DNA of 64,000 nt. It comes from Chloroflexus sp. MS-G (GTDB lineage: Bacteria > Chloroflexota > Chloroflexia > Chloroflexales > Chloroflexaceae). Positions 53,723 through 63,087 of this stretch are shown here, one piece after another (the stretch's first letter is position 1; each line of letters starts with the position of its first letter). A program made the translations under genes and the position numbers. The notes beneath the pieces are model-generated. The model saw only the letters and a list, made by a program, of their open reading frames with translations, did not search any database and had not been told where the DNA came from. Where the stretch lies: assembly GCF_000735195.1 (NCBI RefSeq), contig NZ_JPIM01000004.1, positions 1-64,000 on the forward strand, in the 5' to 3' direction.

Positions 53723-56173
53723 ATGCAACCACTTGAGCTTCAAATTGACCACCGTGTCGTGGTGGCCGGGACAACTTTAGCGGAAAGTGCTCGCACACTG
53801 GTCGTGACACCTGCCCCTCAGCAGTTGGCAGCCGCTGCCCGTGGGCAACTTTTTGTGTTGTGTGAACCGATTGGTCCGGCTGAGCGTGCCGAGCATGCCT
53901 GTCGGGTCGTTACCCAACGTATCCGCCAGGTCTTTTATGAGAGTGATGCAACCAGTGTTGCATCCGCACTGCGACTGGCGATAGTTGCCGCTAATAAGGC
54001 GCTGTATCAAGACAATATGCGGTGTGCGCCTGCTCACCGCATGACTGTTGGGGTGACTGCAATTGCACGACTTGATGGCGATCTCTTTATCGCTCAGGTG
54101 CAACCGGCACAGGTCTTCTTACGGTGCTGTAACAAGCTTCGGGCTATTCCTCCCCATCCATCCTGGGAGCCAGGGCAAGTCAATGCCGCACAGCTTGCAT
54201 TAAGCGGCGCGCTCGGCGCCAGTCTGTTCGTTGAACCCGAGTTCTTTCGAGCGGTATTACAGCCCGGTGATACGGTTCTCCTCAGTAATAGTGATTTGAT
54301 CACGCGATTTGATTCACCGACGATGGCGGCGCTCCTTGCCCAGACTGATGTTGCAGCCATTCTGGATGCGGTGCAGTCGCGCATCGATCAGCTCGCGGAG
54401 ATCGAATTACTGGCCTTCACCGTTCATGCGGCAGCATCACGTGCAGCATCTCTACCCCAGGCAGAGCATAGACATCAGTTTTTTCAGCGACCGAACCATA
54501 AACCGGTGCAGTCTGTTGCATCCCCTGAAACAAAGCCTGATCCACTTTTTACCTTACCATCACAACCGACGTATTCATCAAACCCGTCCCCCCGACCAGC
54601 ACCGATTGATCTCGGTGAGTCGCTGGCCGAACGAGTAGCCCAGCAGCAGATGCCGCTGCCGCCATCGAGTATGTTAGGCGAAAATCCACCATCAGCACCG
54701 CCGATTGATCTGGGTGATACGTTTACCGATGCTCGTCCATACGGTCTGCGCCGCCCGCTCCGACCACCAGAAACCCTGACGTTGCTTGAACGACTGAGCT
54801 GGCCTCTCTTGGTGGTAAGCGATCTGATCCGCGAGTGGCGACGCGAGCGAGTATTGCGGCGGAAAGCCCTCACCGTGAGCAGTTATGTGCCCCGTGGTCG
54901 GGGTCTCACCTATCGCCGCACTGCTCCGCCATTTCCGTGGTCACTGATAGTAGTTACCATCTTAGTGGTGGGGATTGCTATTTTGTACGGGATCAACCTC
55001 TCGCAGCAGAATAACCTGCAACTGGCTACTGAATATCTGGTAGCCGCTGAAGAACGAGTAGCGGCAGTCCGTACAGCGCCTGATGAAACCGCCGCCCGTG
55101 AAGCATTGATCATTGCGCAACAGGCTATCGAAACGGCCCGCACTAGCCCTGAGATCACGACAACGAATCCAGGGTTATGGTTACGCTTTAGCGAACTCGA
55201 GCGTGAATACGAACGGTTATTAGCTGCTGTTGATCGCATCTCGTTCCTCGAACCTGTGTTACTGGCAACCCATCCGCTCCCCAACGGTGTTTTTAGCAGC
55301 GTTATTGTTCCACCTGCAACAAGTAGTGTTACGGATACGGCACGTCTGACCGCCCTGCGTTACCTGTATGCGTTAGATAGTGCCCCCAATGCTGCTCGTC
55401 TCTATCGGATTCCACGAGATGGTGGAGCGCCAGAACCGTATCTCGAACCAGGACAAATCGTAGGTGCCGCTGTAGTGGGTTCGTTGCGTGCCGCACTCTG
55501 GCGAATCGATCAGGTGGTCGCAATCGATCAAGCGTCAAACGGCTTCGGTTACTACTTTCGCCAGAATGACACGTGGAACTACTCGAAGTTGGGTGGTTCT
55601 GAGATATGGATCAACCCCGAACGTCTCGATGTTGAGGAGTATGCCGGTAATCTTTACGTTTGGGGTGTCCAGCCGGGCGAAGTATTGAAATTCTCGTCGG
55701 GGCGCTATGGCGACACACCTGAGTTCTGGCTTAACCCCAGTGTTACGCGCGATGCAGCCGTGCTCTCGGCGATTGATATGGCCGTTGATGGCAGTATCTA
55801 TCTGCTCCAGAAAAACGGTACGGTGTTGGTCTTTAGTTTCGGTCAACAGGTAGGTCAGATCACGCCACGCAATGTCTCACCACCAATTGTCGAAGTGACT
55901 CGCTTTGTGATCACCGGTCCACCCGATGCGGGATACATATTTATGCTTGAACCAGTAAACGAGCGGATCTTGCAGATCGACAAACGTACTGGCGAGCTGA
56001 TCCAGCAGTTACGAATACGAGTCGGGAACGATCTGAATCTGAGCCAATTGATGGCATTGAGCATTGATACCAGTAGTGCTCGTCCGATCCTCTACATTGC
56101 CAGTGGTGGTGACATCATGCGCGCTGAGTTGCCGCCACCACCGCGTAGTTTTCGTGAAGAAGCTCTGCGATGA
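53723..56173 (+). CDS. degenerate PP2C-like / membrane / beta-propeller protein
   Basis: An 816-residue protein in three parts. Residues about 1-240 resemble PP2C phosphatases (MTVGVTAIARLDGDLFIAQVQPAQVFL; LQPGDTVLLSNSDLI, each in part). However, the usual first Asp-Gly and the later T-D-G metal ligands are absent or changed (NSD), so catalysis is doubtful. A Pro/Ser-rich linker contains two copies of APPIDLG-like words. One membrane helix (about 405-428, SLIVVTILVVGIAILYGI) follows. The outer half has repeats like GTVLVFSFGQQV and RILQIDKRTGELIQQL, indicating a beta-propeller. An inside phosphatase-like domain joined to an outside propeller suggests a transmembrane sensor. The stop overlaps the lipoprotein start (ATGA). 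Confidence 0.7.
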   Translation: MQPLELQIDHRVVVAGTTLAESARTLVVTPAPQQLAAAARGQLFVLCEPIGPAERAEHACRVVTQRIRQVFYESDATSVASALRLAIVAANKALYQDNMRCAPAHRMTVGVTAIARLDGDLFIAQVQPAQVFLRCCNKLRAIPPHPSWEPGQVNAAQLALSGALGASLFVEPEFFRAVLQPGDTVLLSNSDLITRFDSPTMAALLAQTDVAAILDAVQSRIDQLAEIELLAFTVHAAASRAASLPQAEHRHQFFQRPNHKPVQSVASPETKPDPLFTLPSQPTYSSNPSPRPAPIDLGESLAERVAQQQMPLPPSSMLGENPPSAPPIDLGDTFTDARPYGLRRPLRPPETLTLLERLSWPLLVVSDLIREWRRERVLRRKALTVSSYVPRGRGLTYRRTAPPFPWSLIVVTILVVGIAILYGINLSQQNNLQLATEYLVAAEERVAAVRTAPDETAAREALIIAQQAIETARTSPEITTTNPGLWLRFSELEREYERLLAAVDRISFLEPVLLATHPLPNGVFSSVIVPPATSSVTDTARLTALRYLYALDSAPNAARLYRIPRDGGAPEPYLEPGQIVGAAVVGSLRAALWRIDQVVAIDQASNGFGYYFRQNDTWNYSKLGGSEIWINPERLDVEEYAGNLYVWGVQPGEVLKFSSGRYGDTPEFWLNPSVTRDAAVLSAIDMAVDGSIYLLQKNGTVLVFSFGQQVGQITPRNVSPPIVEVTRFVITGPPDAGYIFMLEPVNERILQIDKRTGELIQQLRIRVGNDLNLSQLMALSIDTSSARPILYIASGGDIMRAELPPPPRSFREEALR

Positions 56174-56697
56174 AACAGTTTTTCCTTTGCTGCTGCCTGC
56201 TATTGCTGATCAGTGGCTGTAGTACGGTCAGCCTGGATGAAGATATTGGTTTAGGCGGAGTCACGCCTGAAGCAGTAGTAGAGAGCTTTCTCGAGGATTT
56301 CAACACAGCTCTGGCTGATCCGGCGCTTAGCGAGCCAACGGCCCGACAGGTGTGGGCTAACCGTCTGGCAAGCTATTTTGCGCCCAGCGAACGTGCCGAT
56401 CAGCGTCTGGTCATGCGCGAAATGTTCGACAGCTTCGCTCGTAACAACCTCCAACCAGTACGTGGGAGTAAGGCTGAAGTGGTTATCACTTACGACCGTA
56501 CCCGTGCGAATCGGATCGATGAAATGACGGCACTGGTTGAAGTAGTCAATGGGGTGATGACAGTACGCTGGCGTGATGCCGCAGGGAATGTCGTTTTTGA
56601 ACGCAGCGGTGCCCTGCTGCGTCTGATCGGTCGCGAAGCAAATGGACTACCGGTTATTCGGGTCGATGGTCGCTGGTATTTAACCGAGGCTGGCTGA
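56170..56697 (+). CDS. lipoprotein
   Basis: A 175-residue lipoprotein. The signal is MKQFFLCCCLLLLISGC with a lipobox LISGC and Cys at position 17, then a helical domain (SFLEDFNTALADPALSEPTA, in part) and a beta-rich segment with YDRTRANRID. This resembles NTF2-like or 'DUF' accessory lipoprotein folds, but no family is recognised. It is coupled to the PP2C-propeller gene by ATGA overlap, so it probably acts with it at the outer face of the membrane. Confidence 0.8.
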   Translation: MKQFFLCCCLLLLISGCSTVSLDEDIGLGGVTPEAVVESFLEDFNTALADPALSEPTARQVWANRLASYFAPSERADQRLVMREMFDSFARNNLQPVRGSKAEVVITYDRTRANRIDEMTALVEVVNGVMTVRWRDAAGNVVFERSGALLRLIGREANGLPVIRVDGRWYLTEAG

Positions 56698-56764
56698 GAG
56701 CATGTCCATCTTGAGATGAACGGCGTATGGTCGCATCAACACGCTCTAGAGCTTCCTTTCTGCA

Positions 56765-58462
56765 TCAACCGTGCCGTTTCCGTATCCCGACACTGAGGGC
56801 GTGTGACGGAGCACAGACATCACACGAAGTACGACATGCCGTGAGTTGCTGCCCAAAGTAGGCTGCCAGAAGCTGATGACGGCACCGCGCCTGGCGGGCA
56901 TAATTGACTGCTGCTTCAATTCGTCGCTCTTGCCACTGTTGCGCCGTTGCTAGCCAGTGATCAATTCGATCACCGACATCAGGTGGCACAGGTAAACATT
57001 CGATGAGTGGCAATCGTAAGCCAGGACGATACAACAGTTGACCACTGGCCTGGGCTTCGAGCAGCACGGCTTCGATCTGTGGCACCGGAAGGTTGTATTG
57101 ACGGGCAAGCATCACCAGATCAATTTCAACTGCTTCCTGCGGAAACTGTCTTAACCAGTCTGGTGTATGAAGATTAGCAGTGCGACGCTCGACGATAGCC
57201 GAGAGTGGCAGATCGAAATGACGGCGTAAAACACCGACCTGTTCGAGTACACTGATCCCTACTCGAACCAGTGTTTCACCGTCGCTACCCAATTGATCCT
57301 GCAAGGCATTGAGATCGATCACTCCTACCGGGTACTCGATCATCTTCCGAATATGCCGATACAGTTCGCGTAGCTTTGGGCGTGTAATCAAGGTAGACTG
57401 CAACCATTGGCGGAGGGTATTGGCATCACTCTCGCTGAAAAAAAGAATACAACGTGCCGGCCATCCATCACGTCCGGCGCGGCCTGCCTCTTGATAATAG
57501 GCTTCCAGCGAAGGCGGCAAATTGTAGTGAATAACCGCACGAATATCGGCTTTATCAACACCCATCCCGAAAGCGACTGTTGCCACTAACACCCGCGTCT
57601 TGCCATTCATGAATCGTTCCTGTACGGCTTCTCGATCAGGATGGAGGGCGTGGTAGTGGTCAGCAGCGATTCCGGCCAGGCGCAATTCACAGGCCAGCTC
57701 CTCGCATCGCTGACGGGCACGGGCGTAAATGATGATCGGGCCATTGATCTGCTGGCAAAGTTCAATCACACTGCGCACTCTCGACATGCCTGATCGTATC
57801 CGCACTACTTGAAAGAAGAGGTTAGGCCGGAAGATAGGGGCCTGGATAACATCGAGTGGCCCCAGCATGGTTTTAATGGCGTTGATCGTATCGGTCGCCG
57901 CAGTAGCCGTGACTGCTAGAACCGGTGGTGTTCCCAATTCGGTAATTGCCCGCCTGATGAACAGATAGTCGGGCCGAAAGTGCTGACCCCACAAACTGAT
58001 ACAGTGCGCTTCATCGATGACAAGCCGTGCTACTCCGCAGCGACGCAGCGCGTACAGAAAAGAACGCTGTCGTAATCGTTCTGGGGCGATGTAGACCAGT
58101 TTGTAAGTACCGGCTGCGATGGCCCGCAAGCGTTCACGCATTTCGTGTCCGCTCAACGTTGAATTGATGACAGTCGCACGTTGTTGCAGAGCTGGCGGTA
58201 GTCGGTCAAGCTGATCCTTCATCAATGCAATCAGTGGGCTGATGACAACCGTAGCTTGCGGTAGTAATTGCGCCGGTAGTTGGTATGTCAGAGATTTCCC
58301 GGCACCGGTCGGTAAGATAGCTAGCGTGGACTTGCCATGCAGGACACGTGCGATGATCTGTTGCTGGTAAGAACGGAATTTGCTGAAGCCGAAAACATCC
58401 CGCAATATGGTGGTGGCTTCAGGTGGCAACAATGGTTGGTGATGGTGTTGTTGATTTGACAT
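56765..58462 (-). CDS. recQ: ATP-dependent DNA helicase RecQ
   Basis: A 565-residue 3'-5' helicase. Motif 0 is FGFSKFRSYQQQII, motif I LPTGAGKSLTYQLP, motif II VIDEAHCISLWGQHFRPDY and motif VI YQEAGRAGRDG. The RQC domain is present, with the zinc ligands spread through CRHQLLAAYFGQ and CRTSCDVC near the C terminus. No HRDC domain follows, making it shorter than E. coli RecQ (609). ATG 58462 chosen; the frame to 58537 has no homology. It takes part in recombination repair. Confidence 0.93.
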   Translation of the reverse strand: MSNQQHHHQPLLPPEATTILRDVFGFSKFRSYQQQIIARVLHGKSTLAILPTGAGKSLTYQLPAQLLPQATVVISPLIALMKDQLDRLPPALQQRATVINSTLSGHEMRERLRAIAAGTYKLVYIAPERLRQRSFLYALRRCGVARLVIDEAHCISLWGQHFRPDYLFIRRAITELGTPPVLAVTATAATDTINAIKTMLGPLDVIQAPIFRPNLFFQVVRIRSGMSRVRSVIELCQQINGPIIIYARARQRCEELACELRLAGIAADHYHALHPDREAVQERFMNGKTRVLVATVAFGMGVDKADIRAVIHYNLPPSLEAYYQEAGRAGRDGWPARCILFFSESDANTLRQWLQSTLITRPKLRELYRHIRKMIEYPVGVIDLNALQDQLGSDGETLVRVGISVLEQVGVLRRHFDLPLSAIVERRTANLHTPDWLRQFPQEAVEIDLVMLARQYNLPVPQIEAVLLEAQASGQLLYRPGLRLPLIECLPVPPDVGDRIDHWLATAQQWQERRIEAAVNYARQARCRHQLLAAYFGQQLTACRTSCDVCAPSHALSVGIRKRHG

Positions 58463-58865
58463 AAGACATGTTTCGTTGCCGAAAGTTTGTTTTACCTTAG
58501 AGAGTTCGCATAGCGTTCTGGGCAGTGAATGTAGCATATCGAAACGAACATGCTATATATAAAACCGTTTGAGAGACAAAAAAGATACGCTTTCTTTTCA
58601 CCACAGAGACCACGGAGATCACAGAGACTAAAGATAATTTTATCTTTCATTAAACATAGGGTTGTGTTCTTACATGTACCCAATAGCCAAAAATTATCCT
58701 TAATTATTCATAAATCTTAGACGCTCTGCGTGCTCTGTGTGCTCCATGGTGAGTTTTTGCAGTGGACTCTTAAATCAAATAATGTTCATCGCACGTGGCA
58801 GTTGTGCGCCGGTAAGATGCTGTCAAGATATGCAAAACTGAAATCGCTGAACATTCTGATAAGCA
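58463..58865. repeat. intergenic region with CACAGAG-type inverted repeat
   Basis: A 400-bp gap between recQ and the hydrolase, with no gene. It holds an imperfect inverted repeat: 58598-58627 (CACCACAGAGACCACGGAG core) and 58722-58752 (reverse complement of CACCATGGAGCACACAGAG). AT-rich sequence with ATAATTTTATCTTTC lies between. Such CAC-AGAG blocks recur in many bacterial genomes as I recall; the meaning is unknown. Confidence 0.7.
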
Positions 58866-59750
58866 TCAAGCGATACGTACCCGATGATCGTTGCTGCCTG
58901 GCAGAATGATTTGTGTTAACCAGCGGGCAATAATTCCGGCGACATCATCGGGGCGTTCCATCGGCAGCATATGACCGGCTTCGATCTCGGCAAAGGTGGC
59001 CTTGGGAACAACCCGATGGAGTCGTTGCCAGACCGAGTCAGTTATCAGATCAGAGCGTGTGCCGCGCACAATCAACAGCGGCAGCGTGAGACGGCGCAGA
59101 TCACGCCAGGCGTCGATTGGTGAAGAGGCAAAGATATGCGATTCCCAGCGTTTCGGCCATGCCAGGGTATAACCCTGACCATGCGGATGCGGCCGCAGCC
59201 CACCGCTCAGGTATCCTTCGAGCGCCTCTGGAGTAAAATCGGCGAACACACCACGTCCACGCCAGCGTTGTCGAGCTTCATCGACGCTGGCGAAATGATC
59301 GCGGCGTCGTAATGCACCCTGGGCCAGCGGGAAGCGGTATCCCTGGCCACTCTGACGGAGAAGCCATATCAGCACCTGCAAGCGTCGCCGGAAGAGTACC
59401 GGATCGATCAGCACAATCCCTTGAAAAAGATCAGGGCGTGCCACGGCTGCATATAAGGTGAGAATACCCCCTAGCGAATGACCAATACCGATGACAGGTT
59501 CGCTGGTTACGGTCTGTAAGTCGGCGATCAGGTCAGCAGCCAAATCGCGCCATGTCCCTCCCGGCTGCGAATCCCCATCGACACGCAGCGGACGTGGCCG
59601 GTACCCAAGGATGCGCCCAAACGACGCAAGGCCGGCGGCGAGAGGGACATACGCTTCTGGCGGAAAGCCATTAGCAGGCGCGATATGGATGAGACGGGGG
59701 CCGGAACCCCCGAGCTCACAATATGGTGTAAGAGCGGTTTGTGTTGTCAT
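58866..59750 (-). CDS. alpha/beta hydrolase
   Basis: A 294-residue hydrolase. The nucleophile elbow is GIGHSLGGILTLY (Ser near residue 93). The oxyanion region is HIAPANGFPPE, and the acid/base are Asp in LIVRGTRSDLIT and His in EAGHMLPMERP, which complete a Ser-Asp-His triad. Substrate not predictable. Start ATG 59750. It lies downstream of pnp on the same strand, with an 87-bp gap holding a hairpin. Confidence 0.85.
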   Translation of the reverse strand: MTTQTALTPYCELGGSGPRLIHIAPANGFPPEAYVPLAAGLASFGRILGYRPRPLRVDGDSQPGGTWRDLAADLIADLQTVTSEPVIGIGHSLGGILTLYAAVARPDLFQGIVLIDPVLFRRRLQVLIWLLRQSGQGYRFPLAQGALRRRDHFASVDEARQRWRGRGVFADFTPEALEGYLSGGLRPHPHGQGYTLAWPKRWESHIFASSPIDAWRDLRRLTLPLLIVRGTRSDLITDSVWQRLHRVVPKATFAEIEAGHMLPMERPDDVAGIIARWLTQIILPGSNDHRVRIA

Positions 59751-59786
59751 AAGATACGTTGAAGGGCAACCGCGTTATATGAAGGG

Positions 59787-59814
59787 GCCGTGCGCGGTAA
59801 TATCGGCGCACGGC
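59787..59814 (-). terminator. hairpin between pnp and hydrolase
   Basis: A 9-bp stem GCCGTGCGC/GCGCACGGC with a 10-base loop (59787-59795 with 59806-59814). No U run follows on the minus strand, so it may only slow transcription or stabilise pnp mRNA. Confidence 0.45.
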
Positions 59815-59837
59815 ACGCGCAACGTCCGAATGCCACC

Positions 59838-62105
59838 CTAATCATCGCGGCGGCGTGGTCGAGGTCGGTCAGCTTCACGACGCGGTCCACGTAACTCTTC
59901 GCGCAAACTGCGCGGTTCTTCACGGCCACCACGTTGTTCCTCGCGTGGACGAGGACGTGGTGCAGCGCCAGCAGCCTTGCGTTCTTCAGGTGTCTCACCG
60001 GTCAGAACGGCACGTCGGCTGAGGCTGATCTTCCCGGTGGCGCGATCAATATCGATGACCATCACATTGATCTCATCACCGAGTGAAACCACATCTTCCA
60101 CATTCTCGACCCGCTTGTCATCGAGTTCTGAAACGTGAACCATGCCATCTTTGCCGGGCAAGATGTTAACAAACGCACCAAAGGGCTTAATACTCACCAC
60201 CTTACCGAGAAAAATATCACCCACTTTGGCTTCGCGGGTCAATCCCTCAATCATACTGATAGCTTGTTTGGCGGCGGTGCCATCGGGTGCGGTAATAAAG
60301 ACGCGGCCGTCATCTTCGATATCGATTTGGGCGCCGGTTGTATCACAGATATTGCGAATCGTCTTGCCGCCAGGCCCAATCAGGGCGCCAATCTTGTCAA
60401 CCGGTATCTGAATGGTCATAATCCGTGGTGCATAGATCGACAACTCTGGCCGTGGCGTGCTAATCACCGCATTCATTTTATCGAGAATAAATAGGCGTCC
60501 GGCACGCGCCTGTGCAAACGCTTGCCGCATAATCTCGTAGGTGATTCCGGTCGTCTTGATATCCATTTGCAGCCCAGTAATACCCTTAGCGGTACCGGCT
60601 ACTTTAAAGTCCATATCGCCGAGGGCATCTTCAATACCCTGAATATCCGTTAACACTTGCCAGCGCCCGCTCTCATCGGTGATCAAGCCCATTGCTACAC
60701 CAGCGACAGGTGCCTTGATTGGAACACCAGCGTCCATCAAACTGAGCGACGAACCACACACCGAGGCCATCGATGAGGAGCCATTAGAAGAGAGTACTTC
60801 AGAAACCAGGCGGATCGTATACGGAAAATCCTTCTCATCGGGCAACACGGCGTACAACGAACGCTCTGCGAGAGCGCCATGGCCAATATCACGACGACGT
60901 GGCGTGCTTACCCGGCGTACTTCACCGGTACTAAACGGCGGGAAGTTGTAGTGATGGATATAGCGTTTGGCCGTCTCGATCCCAAGATCGTCCATCTTTT
61001 GCTCTTCACCGGGTGAACCGAGAGTTGTAATCGTCAGAACTTGGGTTTGACCACGGGTAAAGAGCGCCGAACCATGCACTCGTGGAATGAGGCCTACCTC
61101 GATGCTAATAGGACGGATCTCATCAATCCGACGACCATCTACCCGAATCCCCTCATCGAGAATCGCATTACGTACCTCGTCCTTGAGCAGCTTTTCAAAA
61201 GCTTTTGTTACCTCTTTGGTGCGGTTAGGGATTTCTTCTTCCGGTTCATCCGCAGTGAAGTGGGCAATCACCTCTGCCTTCAGGGCTTCGGTTTGGGCTT
61301 CACGCTCTTGCTTAACAGGACTACGCACCGCTTTGCGCAGGCGATCACCCATCCATGCACTGATTGCCTCTTCCAGCGAGGTATCGACCACCGGTGGGGT
61401 AAATGGACGCTTTGGTTTTCCACAGAGCTGCACGAGTTGCTCTTGCAAGTCGCAGATCTGCTTACAGACGGCATGGCCTTCGATAACGGCTTGCAGCATC
61501 TCGTCTTCGGTTAACTCGTAAGCACCAGCCTCAACCATCAACACAGCGTCCTTGGTACCGGCGACTACCAGATCGAGACGGCTGTTGGAGATCTCATTCA
61601 TCTTCGGATTTACCACCAACTGACCGTTAAGATGCCCCATCTGTACCGCACCAACCGGACCGGCAAAGGGAATATCACTGATGCACAGCGCGGCTGATGC
61701 TGCGATAATTGACAGCGGGCCAGGGTCGTTCTCCATATCGATAGAGAACGTGGTAACGATCACCTGTACTTCGTTGTAAAAACCCTTGGGAAAGAGGGGG
61801 CGTAGCGGTCGGTCGGTAAGCCGGGCAGTGAGAATGGCGGTTGTTGTGGGGCGTCCTTCGCGCTTAAAGAAGTTACCGGGTATCTTGCCCACCGCATACA
61901 TCTTCTCTTCGTAATCAACAGTCAGCGGGAAGAAATCGGTTCCTTCACGGACTTCTTTGGCGCACACTACGGTCGCCAACAGCATCGTATCACCGTAGCG
62001 AGCCACAACCGCGCCATCGGCCTGCTCGGCAAAACGTCCGGCTTCCAAGGTTAAGGTACGGCCAGCTATCTCTGTGCTCACCGTATAGATATTACGTTCT
62101 GTCAT
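59838..62105 (-). CDS. pnp: polyribonucleotide nucleotidyltransferase
   Basis: A 755-residue 3'-5' phosphorolytic exoribonuclease. First RNase PH domain (about 10-210), a helical linker, second RNase PH domain (about 320-555), then KH ([15 protein letters not shown]) and S1 ([28 protein letters not shown], in part) domains for RNA binding. The catalytic core includes SMDNDPGP-type and [13 protein letters not shown] (second domain). The last 60 residues are an Arg/Glu/Pro-rich tail ([11 protein letters not shown]), probably disordered. A GAGGAG site lies about 12 bases before ATG 62105. A long leader hairpin lies upstream. Confidence 0.97.
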   Translation of the reverse strand: MTERNIYTVSTEIAGRTLTLEAGRFAEQADGAVVARYGDTMLLATVVCAKEVREGTDFFPLTVDYEEKMYAVGKIPGNFFKREGRPTTTAILTARLTDRPLRPLFPKGFYNEVQVIVTTFSIDMENDPGPLSIIAASAALCISDIPFAGPVGAVQMGHLNGQLVVNPKMNEISNSRLDLVVAGTKDAVLMVEAGAYELTEDEMLQAVIEGHAVCKQICDLQEQLVQLCGKPKRPFTPPVVDTSLEEAISAWMGDRLRKAVRSPVKQEREAQTEALKAEVIAHFTADEPEEEIPNRTKEVTKAFEKLLKDEVRNAILDEGIRVDGRRIDEIRPISIEVGLIPRVHGSALFTRGQTQVLTITTLGSPGEEQKMDDLGIETAKRYIHHYNFPPFSTGEVRRVSTPRRRDIGHGALAERSLYAVLPDEKDFPYTIRLVSEVLSSNGSSSMASVCGSSLSLMDAGVPIKAPVAGVAMGLITDESGRWQVLTDIQGIEDALGDMDFKVAGTAKGITGLQMDIKTTGITYEIMRQAFAQARAGRLFILDKMNAVISTPRPELSIYAPRIMTIQIPVDKIGALIGPGGKTIRNICDTTGAQIDIEDDGRVFITAPDGTAAKQAISMIEGLTREAKVGDIFLGKVVSIKPFGAFVNILPGKDGMVHVSELDDKRVENVEDVVSLGDEINVMVIDIDRATGKISLSRRAVLTGETPEERKAAGAAPRPRPREEQRGGREEPRSLREELRGPRREADRPRPRRRDD

Positions 62106-62192
62106 ACGTTTTTACCACTCCTCTGTTTCGCACCTGATTGGGGCGCCCCTTGCGCCCTCTTGAAACGGATCCGATCGCCGCTTGCGACCGGG

Positions 62193-62260
62193 GCGCGGTG
62201 TTCGGTACTGGCGTATGGGCATACAAGTCATGCACATACGCCAATCCCGAACTGCCGCGC
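62193..62260 (-). promoter_or_regulatory. long leader hairpin of pnp
   Basis: A long imperfect stem: GCGCGG (62193-62198) with CCGCGC (62255-62260); TTCGG (62201-62205) with CCGAA (62247-62251); TGGCGTATG (62209-62217) with CATACGCCA (62235-62243); and a small inner GCAT/ATGC. Together about 24 paired bases. It lies in the leader of pnp, between the rpsO terminator and pnp. In E. coli a similar stem is cut by RNase III to let PNPase control its own synthesis; the same role here is inference. Confidence 0.6.
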
Positions 62261-62272
62261 CTGACAATATGC

Positions 62273-62305
62273 AAAAAGCGCCTAGCGGCGGAGGCCGCTG
62301 GCGCT
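62273..62305 (-). terminator. terminator of rpsO
   Basis: A 12-bp stem with one bulge (AGCGCC-AGCGGC / GCCGCT-GGCGCT, loop of 4) followed by TTTTTGC on the minus strand. It is a clear Rho-independent terminator about 40 bases after rpsO, as in the E. coli rpsO-pnp pair. Confidence 0.85.
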
Positions 62306-62345
62306 CTTTGTTGCTTATTTCACACGGACGAATACCCTTATCATA

Positions 62346-62615
62346 CTAACGGCGCAGACCGAGCCGATTGATGACATTACGATAGCGTTCGCGATCCTTA
62401 GACTGCAAGTAGTTCAGCAGCCGCCGCCGACGCCCGACAAGTTTGAGTAGACCGCGACGTGAGTGGTGATCGTGAGTATGAACACGCAGATGTTCGATCA
62501 ACTGGTTGATACGCTCGGTCAATAATGCCACTTGAACTTCGGGCGAACCGGTGTCAGATTCGTGAATCTGATAGTCGTTAATAATCTGTGATTTTTCTTC
62601 TTTTTCGAGCGCCAC
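62346..62615 (-). CDS. rpsO: 30S ribosomal protein S15
   Basis: An 89-residue small-subunit protein binding 16S rRNA helix 22 and neighbouring helices. The sequence (M)[28 protein letters not shown] (in part) is the standard S15 N terminus, and [23 protein letters not shown] (in part) the RNA-binding core. GTG 62615 is the start: AGGAGG lies about 8 bases upstream, and it gives the usual 89 residues. An in-frame TTG at 62621 is too close to the ribosome site. Confidence 0.96.
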   Translation of the reverse strand: MALEKEEKSQIINDYQIHESDTGSPEVQVALLTERINQLIEHLRVHTHDHHSRRGLLKLVGRRRRLLNYLQSKDRERYRNVINRLGLRR

Positions 62616-62683
62616 GAGCAATTCCTCCTCGCGTAATCGCGCACGGGCCGGCGCAGCCCGGCGTTCCTTATATTGGCTGCTAT

Positions 62684-62713
62684 ATTATAACATAGTTCGT
62701 GACGTTTTGCCAA
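62684..62713 (-). promoter_or_regulatory. promoter of rpsO
   Basis: Minus-strand TTGGCA (62708-62713) and TATAAT (62684-62689) with an 18-base spacer, about 70 bases upstream of the GTG start. Confidence 0.65.
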
Positions 62714-63087
62714 ATTATGTCGTGCTAGTAGGAGGTCAATGTTTTCAAGTTTTTGGTCATGTGTGCCAACGAACGTCTTTCACACCCTCATGACGCTCGC
62801 TGAGCCGTGTCGCTTGTCTGGGACCCACGTCTTGCAGTGGAATCGGTGCGGTCAACGCCCGCTTTAAAGGCATGCCATCGGGGCGGCCTCCAAACCCGCC
62901 CCTTCCGACGTAGTGCCAGGAATCGTCGGCGTGTCTTGCTCATTCCCATTGTGGACTGGTGAATCCATACTTTAGCAGTCCAAAGTTCGTGCCACCGACG
63001 CGATTGGCCCTCTTACCTTCCCCTTAGCAGTACAGCACAGCCTGGAGCCAGGAATATCTAGGCACGCTCTGAAATGCATGCTCGTGT
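62714..63087. other. non-coding gap before rpsO with a hairpin-family copy
   Basis: No gene seen in about 370 bases. GGGCGG...CCGCCC-type sequence at 62880-62902 (GGGGCGGCCTCCAAACCCGCCCC) is another member of the GCGGGTT/AACCCGC hairpin family, with a partial stem. Confidence 0.5.
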
